Shown piece after piece: positions 1-6,670 of a stretch of 10,409 nucleotides of DNA. Location of the stretch: positions 1 to 10,409 of the forward strand of contig CAJOGG010000059.1 of assembly GCA_905234205.1 (NCBI GenBank), written 5' to 3'. The DNA comes from an uncultured Synergistales bacterium (GTDB lineage Bacteria; Synergistota; Synergistia; Synergistales; Aminobacteriaceae). The position numbers and the translations under genes are program-made. The notes beneath the pieces were generated by a model. The model ran no database searches and had not been told where the DNA came from. It saw only the letters and a list, made by a program, of their open reading frames with translations. Position 1 is the first letter of the stretch. Each line of letters starts with the position of its first letter.

Positions 1-22
1 GAGGCACAGACGGTTGAAGGAT

Positions 23-71
23 GTTAGGCTCACTGATTTGGGATGACCTTCCCTCCTCAATGAAACCTAAC
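23..71 (-). other. imperfect hairpin, possible structured RNA
   Basis: Three nested complementary segments are visible. GTTAGG (23-28) pairs with CCTAAC (66-71). TCACTG (30-35) pairs with CAATGA (58-63): one C-A mismatch on the plus strand becomes an acceptable G-U pair on the minus strand, so minus-strand RNA is favoured. GGGA (40-43) pairs with TCCC (50-53). No T-run follows on either strand, so it is not a typical terminator. I could not match it to a riboswitch or known RNA family. It may be part of a repeat or mobile-element end. Confidence 0.3.
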
Positions 72-95
72 AAGGTGGAAAGTTCGAAAACGTTA

Positions 96-179
96 CTACA
101 TCTTTAATGGCCGAATAATTTCAGCAACTACTCGCGGGAGTTCCGTAAGGTCTTCTACGAGTTTTATTATGTTCTTCAC
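96..179 (-). CDS. possible 27-residue small protein, unknown function
   Basis: A GTG-started frame of 27 codons ends with TAG. It follows a good purine-rich ribosome site (GAGGGGGA), with about six bases before the start. The peptide begins MKNIIKLVEDLTELP and ends IIRPLKM. It alternates hydrophobic and charged residues as an amphipathic helix would, and has no signal peptide or cysteines. It lies beyond the terminator of the transporter gene and no separate promoter is clear, so expression is uncertain. It could be a real small protein or the remnant front of a decayed gene. I do not recognise it. Confidence 0.35.
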   Translation of the reverse strand: MKNIIKLVEDLTELPRVVAEIIRPLKM

Positions 180-211
180 GTTCTATCCCCCTCTCGTCCA
201 AAAATTTTCAG

Positions 212-240
212 AAAAAAAAAGACAGACCCCGGAGGATCTG
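212..240 (-). terminator. rho-independent terminator of the transporter gene
   Basis: Read on the minus strand, a seven-base stem CAGATCC/GGGTCTG (one G-U pair) closes a four-base loop. It is followed by TC and nine T residues (plus-strand A-run 212-220). It starts about 28 bases beyond the stop codon of the fused transporter, as expected for its transcription end. Confidence 0.85.
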
Positions 241-267
241 CCAATGAATTTGAAATTTTCGAATCTG

Positions 268-2601
268 TTACAGCGGAGTAACTCCCAAAAGTATGCAAGC
301 TGCGATTGAAAGAATGCTGATGCACCAAATCCACGGAAGCGAGTACTTGATGTGTTCGCCAACGTCTATTTCAAGCAAGCCTAAGCCTAAGTACATAGCC
401 GGGGACAACGGGGAAATCATAACTCCAACGTTTTCTGCAACAAGCATTACGCACGCTACGTCCATTGGGTTGACGCCGAACTGTGAAGCAATTCCTACTA
501 CGACCGGCAATAATCCAAAATAGAAGCTGTCCGTTCCAAGGCACATGATCAAAGGCACTGCGAAACATGCTACGATGAAATGTGTGTAGCGTCCAAGATC
601 TGGCGGGATTACCGTAACAACTGCTGAAGCCATTGCGTTAAGCATACCTGTTCCACTAAGAACGCCCGTGAAAATTCCAGCCGCGAACAACGTTACGACC
701 ATTGACATAGCCGCGACACCGTAATTTTTGAGCTTAGCGTTCTGTTCCTTGAGGGACTTAATGTTGAACGGCAACGTTATAGCTAATGCAAGCATGAACA
801 CGTAAGCAGGATTGAAGCTTCCGAACATTAACGCCGCGATTACAGCAACAACGATAACAAAGTTGTAAATCTGAAGCTTACTGGAAACTTTTGATGAAGC
901 TGCGTCTGTTTTTGCCTCGTCAGTTGTGTCGTCCATAGTGAGGCCAAGTTTCTTAATGCGTCTCGTCTGAATGCCGCTGAGCAAGAAAGCTACTACGAAC
1001 GTGATCACCAACATAGCGCCCTGAACAGGAAGCAATCTGTGCCATAAAATGTTCGGGTCTGTCTCAAGAACTGTAGCAGCTCTGATTGTCGGGCCACCCC
1101 ATGGGCATACGTTCATGACTCCGATAGCAACACACACTAAAAGCATTAACGCTCTGTTATCCATTTTCAATTTCTTGAACATAGGAAGCATAGCTGTGAT
1201 CGTGATTATGAACGTCGTAGCGCCGGAGCCGTCAAGGTGTCCGATAATTCCTACAGCAGCAGTGGCAAGTAATACAAGCGTTACACTTGTTCCAGCTTTC
1301 TTGATTAAGAAATTAACGATAGGATCAAAAACGCCTTGGTCGCTCATCAACGAGAAGAACGAGATCGAGAACACGAATAACGAAACAGTCGAGACCATTT
1401 TCGAAATTCCTGACGCCGCGAATTTGTTCACAACCAACGGATCGAATCCAGCAACGAGTGCCGCAATTGTCGGAAGCAAGATAAACGCGATTGGAGGGAT
1501 AACGATCTTTTTGATTAAGCACACGATTAGTATCAAGACCATTACAAAGCCAATCACAGCAAGTTTTGTTGACGGGGCAGCCGCAGCTTTCTTGGCCGGA
1601 GCTTTCTCGGGTTTTAACAAGTCCTTGAAAGTTTTGTACTCGGTTATGAGAGTCTCTGTGTATTCAGTCTTGTTGGCAAAACCTGGTCTCTCGTCATAGC
1701 CGCCCTTCTGTAAGAATGCCTTCCACTCTTCAGTCATAGCGATTTTGGCGATAGCAGCTTCCATTGCGTCAATGGCTTCTTGTGGTGTACCCTTCTTGGC
1801 AAAAATTCCGCGTTCAGGTCCGATTACGGAGTCGATACCAAGTTCACCAGCCGCTTCAACGTTTGGATAGCTTGACATTCTCTTTTCGGAAAGTGCTAAC
1901 AACGGGGTTATCTCGCCAGCAGCTATAAGATCTGAAATTTCGTCCGTGCCCGTTACCATTAAGTCAATTTGTCCTTCTTTGAGCGCAAGATTCATTCCTG
2001 CACCTGAAGGGTAATTGACCTCAAGCAAACTCATTCCCTCAATGGCTTTTCTTAGTGATAAACCATCAACGCCCGTGCTTGTCAACATACCTACACTGAC
2101 GCTATAAGGGTGGCTCTTCACGAACTCACGAAGCTGTGAGAAATTGCTGTAGCCTCTTTCCTCCATGGCTCTACGAGACGCGGCAATGACGTTGATAGCG
2201 TTCACTAGTCTTGCAACTGGTACGAACTCATCATTGAACTTGTAGGGCATAGCTCCCATAATATCCTGAATGAGCAAGCTTTGAGTCCCAAGCATAAACG
2301 TATAGCCATCAGCCGGTTGTTCACGAGTATAAGACGCACCGTTTACGCCGTTATTTCCCGTTACGTTCATGACCTCGATCTTCTGGCCAAGCTCACCTTC
2401 AAGCAAAGGCACCAAAGCACGCAGAGTTGAGTCAGCGCCGCCACCTTCGCCCCACGGACATACGATAACGATCTTGTGGTCAAACTTGAAACCAGTAGCT
2501 TCAGGTTCAACACTTGCTTCGACATCGGCAGCACACACTACGGACGCGCATAACGAAATCGCCAGCAACATTGTGATAAGAACATATACGAATCTCTTCA
2601 C
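268..2601 (-). CDS. fused Bug/TctC-type solute-binding domain and CitMHS-type permease
   Basis: Likely an inner-membrane carboxylate transporter (citrate or a similar di-/tricarboxylate, inferred) carrying its own periplasmic binding domain. Residues 1-24 are a Sec signal peptide (probable cleavage VCA|AD). Residues about 38-330 match the Bug/TctC family: PWGEGGGADSTLR (49-61), NNGVNGA near 83-89, and PADGYTFMLG (96-105). An Ala/Lys/Pro linker follows (about 330-346). Residues 347-777 are a full-length CitMHS domain with many membrane helices: HLDGSGATTF (455-464), CPWGGPTIRAAT (499-510), GTDSFYFGLLP (689-699) and NVGVMISPLSP (724-734). CitMHS proteins are usually stand-alone metal-citrate/proton symporters of about 430 residues, whereas Bug proteins normally serve TctA/TctB permeases. 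The frame is continuous, with no sign of an assembly join. Start: GTG at 2601, with GGGAGGT nine bases upstream. No tctA or tctB gene lies beside it. Domain calls are firm; substrate and mechanism are inferred. Confidence 0.9.
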   Translation of the reverse strand: MKRFVYVLITMLLAISLCASVVCAADVEASVEPEATGFKFDHKIVIVCPWGEGGGADSTLRALVPLLEGELGQKIEVMNVTGNNGVNGASYTREQPADGYTFMLGTQSLLIQDIMGAMPYKFNDEFVPVARLVNAINVIAASRRAMEERGYSNFSQLREFVKSHPYSVSVGMLTSTGVDGLSLRKAIEGMSLLEVNYPSGAGMNLALKEGQIDLMVTGTDEISDLIAAGEITPLLALSEKRMSSYPNVEAAGELGIDSVIGPERGIFAKKGTPQEAIDAMEAAIAKIAMTEEWKAFLQKGGYDERPGFANKTEYTETLITEYKTFKDLLKPEKAPAKKAAAAPSTKLAVIGFVMVLILIVCLIKKIVIPPIAFILLPTIAALVAGFDPLVVNKFAASGISKMVSTVSLFVFSISFFSLMSDQGVFDPIVNFLIKKAGTSVTLVLLATAAVGIIGHLDGSGATTFIITITAMLPMFKKLKMDNRALMLLVCVAIGVMNVCPWGGPTIRAATVLETDPNILWHRLLPVQGAMLVITFVVAFLLSGIQTRRIKKLGLTMDDTTDEAKTDAASSKVSSKLQIYNFVIVVAVIAALMFGSFNPAYVFMLALAITLPFNIKSLKEQNAKLKNYGVAAMSMVVTLFAAGIFTGVLSGTGMLNAMASAVVTVIPPDLGRYTHFIVACFAVPLIMCLGTDSFYFGLLPVVVGIASQFGVNPMDVACVMLVAENVGVMISPLSPAMYLGLGLLEIDVGEHIKYSLPWIWCISILSIAACILLGVTPL

Positions 2602-2611
2602 GTTTAGAATA

Positions 2612-2617
2612 CCTCCC
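2612..2617 (-). promoter_or_regulatory. ribosome binding site of the fused transporter
   Basis: GGGAGG on the minus strand, followed by T, sits about nine bases before GTG at 2601. It fixes that GTG as the start and includes the whole signal peptide. Confidence 0.8.
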
Positions 2618-2651
2618 GTAAAAAATTTTTGATTAACTAATGGGTGAGAAT

Positions 2652-2657
2652 ATTATA
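2652..2657 (-). promoter_or_regulatory. -10 box of the transporter promoter
   Basis: A perfect TATAAT on the minus strand, about 50 bases upstream of the GTG start, predicts a transcript start near 2645 and a leader of about 44 bases. Nothing close to TTGACA is present 16-19 bases upstream, so the promoter may need an activator. The palindromes at 2707-2758 lie where such a protein could bind. Confidence 0.5.
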
Positions 2658-2706
2658 GCGAAAAAGTGAGCTTATGCCATTAAGTAATGTGATAGATTAA
2701 CAAAAA

Positions 2707-2758
2707 CTCGTACCGGAGCTTACAAGCTTAGTACGAGCCATTACGGACTTAGTCCGAG
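2707..2758. repeat. paired palindromes with a 21-base direct repeat
   Basis: The first palindrome has outer arms CTCGTAC (2707-2713) and GTACGAG (2731-2737), with inner arms AGCTT (2717-2721) and AAGCT (2724-2728). The second is CGGACT-T-AGTCCG (2744-2756). Their right halves form a direct repeat: CTTAGTACGAG (2727-2737) and CTTAGTCCGAG (2748-2758), ten of eleven bases identical and 21 bases apart, about two helical turns. There is no T-run, so they are not terminators. They could be paired operator sites serving one or both divergent promoters, or a short genomic repeat. Confidence 0.55.
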
Positions 2759-2847
2759 AATTTAAGCGCTAATTGTCTTCCATTTTGTGTCTGAGCTTCC
2801 CCAGACTTCATTAATAATTATTATACACTATACCCAAAAATCTCCCG

Positions 2848-2856
2848 TGATATACT
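2848..2856 (+). promoter_or_regulatory. extended -10 promoter of asd-hom-lysC
   Basis: TG-A-TATACT fits an extended -10 element (TGnTATAAT) with one change. The -35 region 17 bases upstream is poor, as is usual for extended -10 promoters. The predicted transcript start is near 2862. A near-copy of this element and the bases after it precedes the transposase-like gene (6658-6666, minus). Confidence 0.6.
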
Positions 2857-2901
2857 ATGCAGAAAATTTTTACAGTTTTTTAAGCAGGAGTGAAATTTAT
2901 T

Positions 2902-3990
2902 TTGCAGAAAAAATTACGCGTTGGAGTCTTAGGTGCAACTGGAATGGTTGGACAGCGTTTTATTCAGATACTTCACAATCACGAATGGTTTGACGTAAAA
3001 GTCATAGCTGCGTCCCCAAACAGCAAGGGCAAAACTTATGAAGAAGCCGTTTCAGGTCGCTGGCTACTCGATGAACCAATCCCCGATAACATCAAAAATT
3101 TAACCCTCCATGACATTAACGACGTAAAAGCTATCGCCGATGAAGTTGACTTTGTTTTCAGTGCAGTGAATCTTTCTAAGGACGAGATTAAGAAAATTGA
3201 AGAAGACTACGCCAAAACAGAGACCCCCGTCGTATCTAACAACAGCGCTCACCGTTGGACACCTGACGTCCCTATGATTATCCCCGAAATAAATCCTGAA
3301 CACGCGGAAATCATTCACGCTCAACGTAAACGTTTGGGAACTTCACGAGGATTTATCGCCGTAAAACCTAACTGTTCGATCCAGAGTTATGCCCCGGCTT
3401 TCGCAGCTTGGAAAGAGTTTGAACCCTATGAAGCTATCGTTACGACCTATCAGGCAATTTCAGGCGCAGGCAAAAATTTCAACACTTGGCCCGAAATGGT
3501 TGGCAATGTTATTCCGTTCATAGGTGGCGAGGAAGAAAAGAGCGAGAAAGAACCGTTGCGCATATTCGGTCATATTCAGGGTAGTGAGATCGTCCCGGCC
3601 AAAGAGCCTGTAATCTCCGCGCAATGTATCAGAATCCCCGTGCTTTATGGTCACACAGCCGCAGCCTTCGTGAAATTCCGTAAAGCTCCAGATAGCAAAG
3701 AACAGTTAATCTCGTTGCTTAACAACTTCAAAGGCGTACCACAAGATGCTAATCTACCAACAGCTCCGAAACAGTTTATTCGCTACATGGAAGAGGATAA
3801 CAGGCCACAAGTTGCTCTTGACGTAAATTATGAAGGCGGTATGGGAGTCTCAATCGGTCGTCTTCGTCAGGATAATATTTACGATTGGAAATTCGTAGGG
3901 CTCTCTCACAACACTTTAAGGGGCGCGGCCGGCGGTGCTGTTGAGTGTGCGGAGTTGCTCGTGAGTCAGAAATATATTGAGGCGAAATAA
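2902..3990 (+). CDS. asd: aspartate-semialdehyde dehydrogenase, archaeal/fungal type
   Basis: Reduces aspartyl-4-phosphate with NADPH to aspartate semialdehyde in the cytoplasm, the branch point to lysine/diaminopimelate and to homoserine. Numbering from TTG 2902: the nucleotide-binding loop GATGMVGQ is at 11-18, the catalytic Cys is C158 in KPNCSIQ, and the acid/base His is H251 in YGHTAAA. PNCS and GHT place it with the archaeal/fungal class rather than the classical E. coli class. Length, 362 residues, is normal for that class. A longer frame begins at GTG 2890, but that codon overlaps the only ribosome site (AGGAG, 2886-2890); the site favours TTG 2902, though its 11-base spacing is long, so GTG remains possible. 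First gene of a tight operon: hom starts three bases after its stop. Confidence 0.93.
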   Translation: MQKKLRVGVLGATGMVGQRFIQILHNHEWFDVKVIAASPNSKGKTYEEAVSGRWLLDEPIPDNIKNLTLHDINDVKAIADEVDFVFSAVNLSKDEIKKIEEDYAKTETPVVSNNSAHRWTPDVPMIIPEINPEHAEIIHAQRKRLGTSRGFIAVKPNCSIQSYAPAFAAWKEFEPYEAIVTTYQAISGAGKNFNTWPEMVGNVIPFIGGEEEKSEKEPLRIFGHIQGSEIVPAKEPVISAQCIRIPVLYGHTAAAFVKFRKAPDSKEQLISLLNNFKGVPQDANLPTAPKQFIRYMEEDNRPQVALDVNYEGGMGVSIGRLRQDNIYDWKFVGLSHNTLRGAAGGAVECAELLVSQKYIEAK

Positions 3991-3993
3991 ATC

Positions 3994-5013
3994 ATGATTA
4001 ACGTAGCTATACTAGGATTCGGAAATATAGGCAGTGGCGTCGCTGAAGTCATTGAGAAAAACCAAAACGAGATCAAAAAAGTTTTAGGCGACTCCCTTCA
4101 CGTGAAATATGTTCTTGATATTCGCGATTTACCCGGCGTTGTTCGTGATATTAACGTCATCGTCAATGACCCTGATATTAAAGTCGTTTGCGAGACAATG
4201 GGCGGCAAAGAACCAGCTTACACTTACACGCATTTAGCTTTAGAGCGCGGAATTTCCGTATGTTCATCAAATAAAGAACTCGTTGACGCTTACGGAGTCG
4301 AATTGAGCGCGATTGCCCGTGAACATCATTGCAGCTATTTATTTGAAGCAAGCGTTGGCGGAGGCGTTCCGATTTTGAGGACGTTAAGAGAAGCTTGTGG
4401 GCACGAAAAAATTTCCAGGGTCGCGGGGATTCTCAATGGCACCTGCAATTACATTCTCACTAACATGAAGGCAGGCAAGGACTTTGACTCGGCGTTGAAA
4501 GAAGCTCAAGAGAAGGGCTTTGCTGAACGTAACCCGGCCGCTGACGTTGAAGGGCATGACACAGCACGAAAGATAGCCATACTTGCATCACTCGTATCGG
4601 GCAAAAAATTTTCCTACGAACAAATTAACTGTGAGGGCATCACGAATATAACTAGCGAGGATTTTGCACAGGCTGAAGCTAACGGAATGTCAATAAAACT
4701 CTTAGGCGTCTATGAAGCTGAAGGGCCAAGCGTCAATGTTGCCCCGTATCTCGTTCCCAAGTCCAACCCGTTATATAACGTCAACGATGTCTTCAATGGC
4801 ATAATGATTCACGGAAATCAAGTTGATAATCTCATGTTCTACGGAAGAGGCGCAGGAAAACTCCCCACAGCAAGCGCGGTCGTCTCTGACGTTATCGAAT
4901 GCGTTAAGAATCTTGGCCACAACATCAATAACAATTTCGCGGATTTAGAGCCAGTTGCAAGCGTCAAAGCTCCAGATAAACCTGCCGGACAGAAATTCAG
5001 GGTGTTAGAGTAA
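3994..5013 (+). CDS. hom: homoserine dehydrogenase lacking a C-terminal ACT domain
   Basis: Reduces aspartate semialdehyde to homoserine with NAD(P)H, the first step specific to threonine and methionine. The N-terminal dinucleotide-binding motif GFGNIG is at 8-13. The catalytic region shows SSNKELV with K94, NGTCNYILTNM (148-158), and DVEGHDTARK (184-193), which contains the conserved acidic residues and lysine. At 339 residues it ends about where the catalytic domain ends. Many bacterial homologues run to about 400-440 residues with a threonine-sensing ACT domain, and none is present here. Feedback control of this step by that route is therefore unlikely, and control may rest with the ACT domains of lysC. 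It sits between asd and lysC with almost no spacing. Confidence 0.93.
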   Translation: MINVAILGFGNIGSGVAEVIEKNQNEIKKVLGDSLHVKYVLDIRDLPGVVRDINVIVNDPDIKVVCETMGGKEPAYTYTHLALERGISVCSSNKELVDAYGVELSAIAREHHCSYLFEASVGGGVPILRTLREACGHEKISRVAGILNGTCNYILTNMKAGKDFDSALKEAQEKGFAERNPAADVEGHDTARKIAILASLVSGKKFSYEQINCEGITNITSEDFAQAEANGMSIKLLGVYEAEGPSVNVAPYLVPKSNPLYNVNDVFNGIMIHGNQVDNLMFYGRGAGKLPTASAVVSDVIECVKNLGHNINNNFADLEPVASVKAPDKPAGQKFRVLE

Positions 5014-5015
5014 TT

Positions 5016-6332
5016 ATGAAGAAGGTAGTGAAATTTGGCGGAAGCTCCTTGGCCGACGCTAAACAATTCCAGAAAGTTGGGGCAATAATTCGCGCTGATA
5101 GTTCACGAGTCTACGTTGTCCCCTCTGCTCCTGGTAAACGACATAGCAATGACATCAAGGTTACAGATTTATTATACGAGTGCTACGAATTAGCAAGTGC
5201 CGGCAAAAACTTTTACGAGCCATTCCTAGCCATCAAAGACAGGTACAACGAAATAATTCAAGGCTTGAGTCTCAATATGTCATTGTCAGAAGCGTTTGAC
5301 GCGATCGAGAACAAATTACTTCATGAACCTGAACGCGATTACACGGCCTCAAGAGGCGAGTATCTCAACGGCTTGATCATGGCAAATTTTTTGGGCTATG
5401 AATTCATTGACGCGGCCGACGTGATTTTCTTTGACGAGAACGGAAACTTTGACGCAGAGAAAACTAACTCAACATTACGGCCAAGACTTGAAGAATGCGA
5501 CAACGCTGTGATACCTGGCTTCTACGGGACAAGTTACGACGGGAAAATCAAAACTTTCTCACGCGGTGGAAGCGATATAACTGGCTCTATAGTTGCGCGG
5601 GCTTGTCGTGCTGGAGTCTATGAGAACTGGACAGACGTATCAGGACTCTTAATGGCTGATCCTCACATAGTCTCTAATCCGGCCGTCATGAACAACATAA
5701 CTTATCGCGAGTTACGAGAGCTTGCTTACATGGGCGCAAGTGTAATGCATGAGGACGCTATATTCCCCGTCAAGAGTGCTGGAATCCCAATCAACATTCG
5801 CAACACAAACTCACCTGAAGATCCAGGCACATGGATTGTAGAGAATACTGCGAGAAGATCCAAGTACACTATAACCGGAATAGCAGGCCGCAAAAATTTC
5901 TGCTCAATCATGATAGCGAAAGACTTGATGCACTCACAGCCAGATTTTTATCGCAAAGTCGTGCAGTGCTTTGAGGAGAATAACATTCCGCTTGAACATT
6001 TGCCTTCTGGTATTGATACAATGACCGTAATCGTACACGAGAGCAAATTTATCGAGCATGAACAGGAAGTCTTAAGCCGTATCGCAAAAATCGTTGAGCC
6101 AGAGTCTCTCGAAGTTGAGTCCGGTATCGCGTTAATAGCAGTCGTCGGACGCAGCATGAAATCTCAAACGGGTACAGCCGCCAAAATTTTCCGTGCATTA
6201 GCAGACGCTCGTATTAACGTCAGAATGATTGATCAGGGGGCTTCAGAATTGAATATTATCGTCGGAGTCCTTAACGAAGATTTTGAACGCGCTATCAGGT
6301 CGATTTATCATATTTTCGTTGACGTCGAATGA
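5016..6332 (+). CDS. lysC: aspartate kinase, monofunctional, with C-terminal ACT domains
   Basis: Phosphorylates aspartate with ATP, the entry step of the aspartate amino-acid family. Kinase motifs: KFGGSSLA (6-13), ASRGEYLNG (111-119), FSRGGSDITG (181-190) and NWTDVSGLLMADP (204-216). Residues about 285-360 and 370-435 form two ACT domains; the second has VVGRSMKSQTGTAAK (376-390) and ends close to the C-terminus. These normally bind lysine or threonine for feedback inhibition; which one cannot be told from the sequence. ATG lies two bases after the hom stop codon with only a weak ribosome site, suggesting translational coupling to hom. The last 90 bases overlap, on the opposite strand, the end of the transposase-like gene. 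No clear terminator follows. Confidence 0.95.
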   Translation: MKKVVKFGGSSLADAKQFQKVGAIIRADSSRVYVVPSAPGKRHSNDIKVTDLLYECYELASAGKNFYEPFLAIKDRYNEIIQGLSLNMSLSEAFDAIENKLLHEPERDYTASRGEYLNGLIMANFLGYEFIDAADVIFFDENGNFDAEKTNSTLRPRLEECDNAVIPGFYGTSYDGKIKTFSRGGSDITGSIVARACRAGVYENWTDVSGLLMADPHIVSNPAVMNNITYRELRELAYMGASVMHEDAIFPVKSAGIPINIRNTNSPEDPGTWIVENTARRSKYTITGIAGRKNFCSIMIAKDLMHSQPDFYRKVVQCFEENNIPLEHLPSGIDTMTVIVHESKFIEHEQEVLSRIAKIVEPESLEVESGIALIAVVGRSMKSQTGTAAKIFRALADARINVRMIDQGASELNIIVGVLNEDFERAIRSIYHIFVDVE

Positions 6333-6623
6333 GATTGGCGCAGGCGTTTTTGTATTAGTTTGAGTTTTAGTGCAGGGAGTTGGAGTCGGCGGTTCTCTCC
6401 TTGCACTTGCGTTTAGTTCCTTCACGATAAATTTTTTCACGATCGTTTTAACTTCTTTAATCTGTGCGGGCAGTTTTCTTTTTGACGAGATCAATACGCC
6501 GTCTTTGTCGAGTTTTCCCAAGCAGCGCTGTCTGTTTCGTGGTTTGCCATCTTTATTTCTGTAGCTCGTAACTTCTATAACGTATGTCGTGGTTCTAATC
6601 TTTCGGCGTATAATATAGCTCAC
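6243..6623 (-). CDS. stand-alone N-terminal domain of an IS4/IS1634-like transposase, probable remnant
   Basis: Residues 1-75 resemble the short N-terminal region seen before the catalytic core in some IS4/IS1634-family transposases: YIIRRKIRTTTYVIEVTSY, then GKPRNRQRCLGKLDKDG, then a Lys-rich segment. The DDE catalytic core is absent: the frame continues into a Pro/Thr/Lys tail (PPTPTPCTKTQTNTKTPAP) and ends inside lysC, read antisense. No terminal inverted repeats were found. Start: GTG 6623, preceded by GAGGAG about ten bases upstream; an upstream ATG at 6677 lies before the promoter's -10 box and is not used. The intact promoter and ribosome site leave open that the 126-residue product is made. 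Either a truncated insertion sequence or a domesticated small DNA-binding protein; the family match is from memory and moderate. Confidence 0.55.
   Translation of the reverse strand: MSYIIRRKIRTTTYVIEVTSYRNKDGKPRNRQRCLGKLDKDGVLISSKRKLPAQIKEVKTIVKKFIVKELNASARREPPTPTPCTKTQTNTKTPAPISFDVNENMINRPDSAFKIFVKDSDDNIQF
6371..6405. other. inverted repeat inside the transposase-like gene tail
   Basis: TGCAGGGAG (6371-6379) can pair with CTCCTTGCA (6397-6405) over nine positions, one of them G-U, around a 17-base loop. There is no following T-run on either strand. It lies just beyond the convergent end of lysC, so it might slow or protect lysC transcript ends, but this is only positional inference. Confidence 0.3.
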
Positions 6624-6657
6624 AAATGATTCTCTCCTCATAGATTTTCTGCAAAGG

Positions 6658-6666
6658 ATTATATCA
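6658..6666 (-). promoter_or_regulatory. extended -10 promoter of the transposase-like gene
   Basis: TG-A-TATAAT on the minus strand is a perfect extended -10 element, about 35 bases upstream of GTG 6623. Two TTGAAA boxes upstream, one in each copy of a 12-base repeat, lie 20 and 8 bases from the -10 box, both outside the usual 16-18 range. The extended -10 probably carries the promoter. Confidence 0.55.
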
Positions 6667-6670
6667 CGAT

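Larger units (their letters stand above)
1..267. other. region without a confident gene, left edge
   Basis: This stretch lies downstream of the transporter gene. It holds that gene's terminator (212-240), a possible 27-codon reading frame (96-179, minus) and an imperfect hairpin (23-71). The remaining minus-strand frame stays open from about 104 to the window edge but has no ATG or GTG and no ribosome site, so it is not called. A plus-strand frame enters from the left edge and stops at about 43-45 (TGA); this could be the last codons of a gene outside the window, but too few residues are visible to recognise it. Confidence 0.5.
2602..2889. promoter_or_regulatory. divergent intergenic control region
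   Basis: This region separates the leftward transporter gene from the rightward asd-hom-lysC operon. It contains a -10 box for the transporter (2652-2657), two palindromes (2707-2758), an AT-rich tract near 2810-2830 and an extended -10 promoter for asd (2848-2856). I looked for a lysine riboswitch or T-box leader ahead of asd and saw neither; the leader from the predicted start point is only about 40 bases, too short for either. Confidence 0.6.

Noticed and set aside
2..104. Open minus-strand frame reading to the left edge (contains GFIEEGRSSQ)
   Set aside because: No ATG/GTG start or ribosome site, and it overlaps the small GTG frame and the hairpin; too little is visible to call a gene.
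1049..1699. Plus-strand 216-codon open frame
   Set aside because: Lies wholly antisense within the fused transporter, which has clear family motifs; it shows none and has no ribosome site.
2789..2806. Short inverted repeat GTCTG/CAGAC upstream of asd
   Set aside because: A five-base stem with an eight-base loop and no T-run is expected by chance.
2602..2889. Lysine riboswitch or T-box ahead of asd
   Set aside because: No conserved elements of either were seen, and the predicted leader is only about 40 bases.
6333..6370. Terminator after lysC
   Set aside because: A short T-run follows GGCGCAGGCG, but no stable stem forms in front of it.
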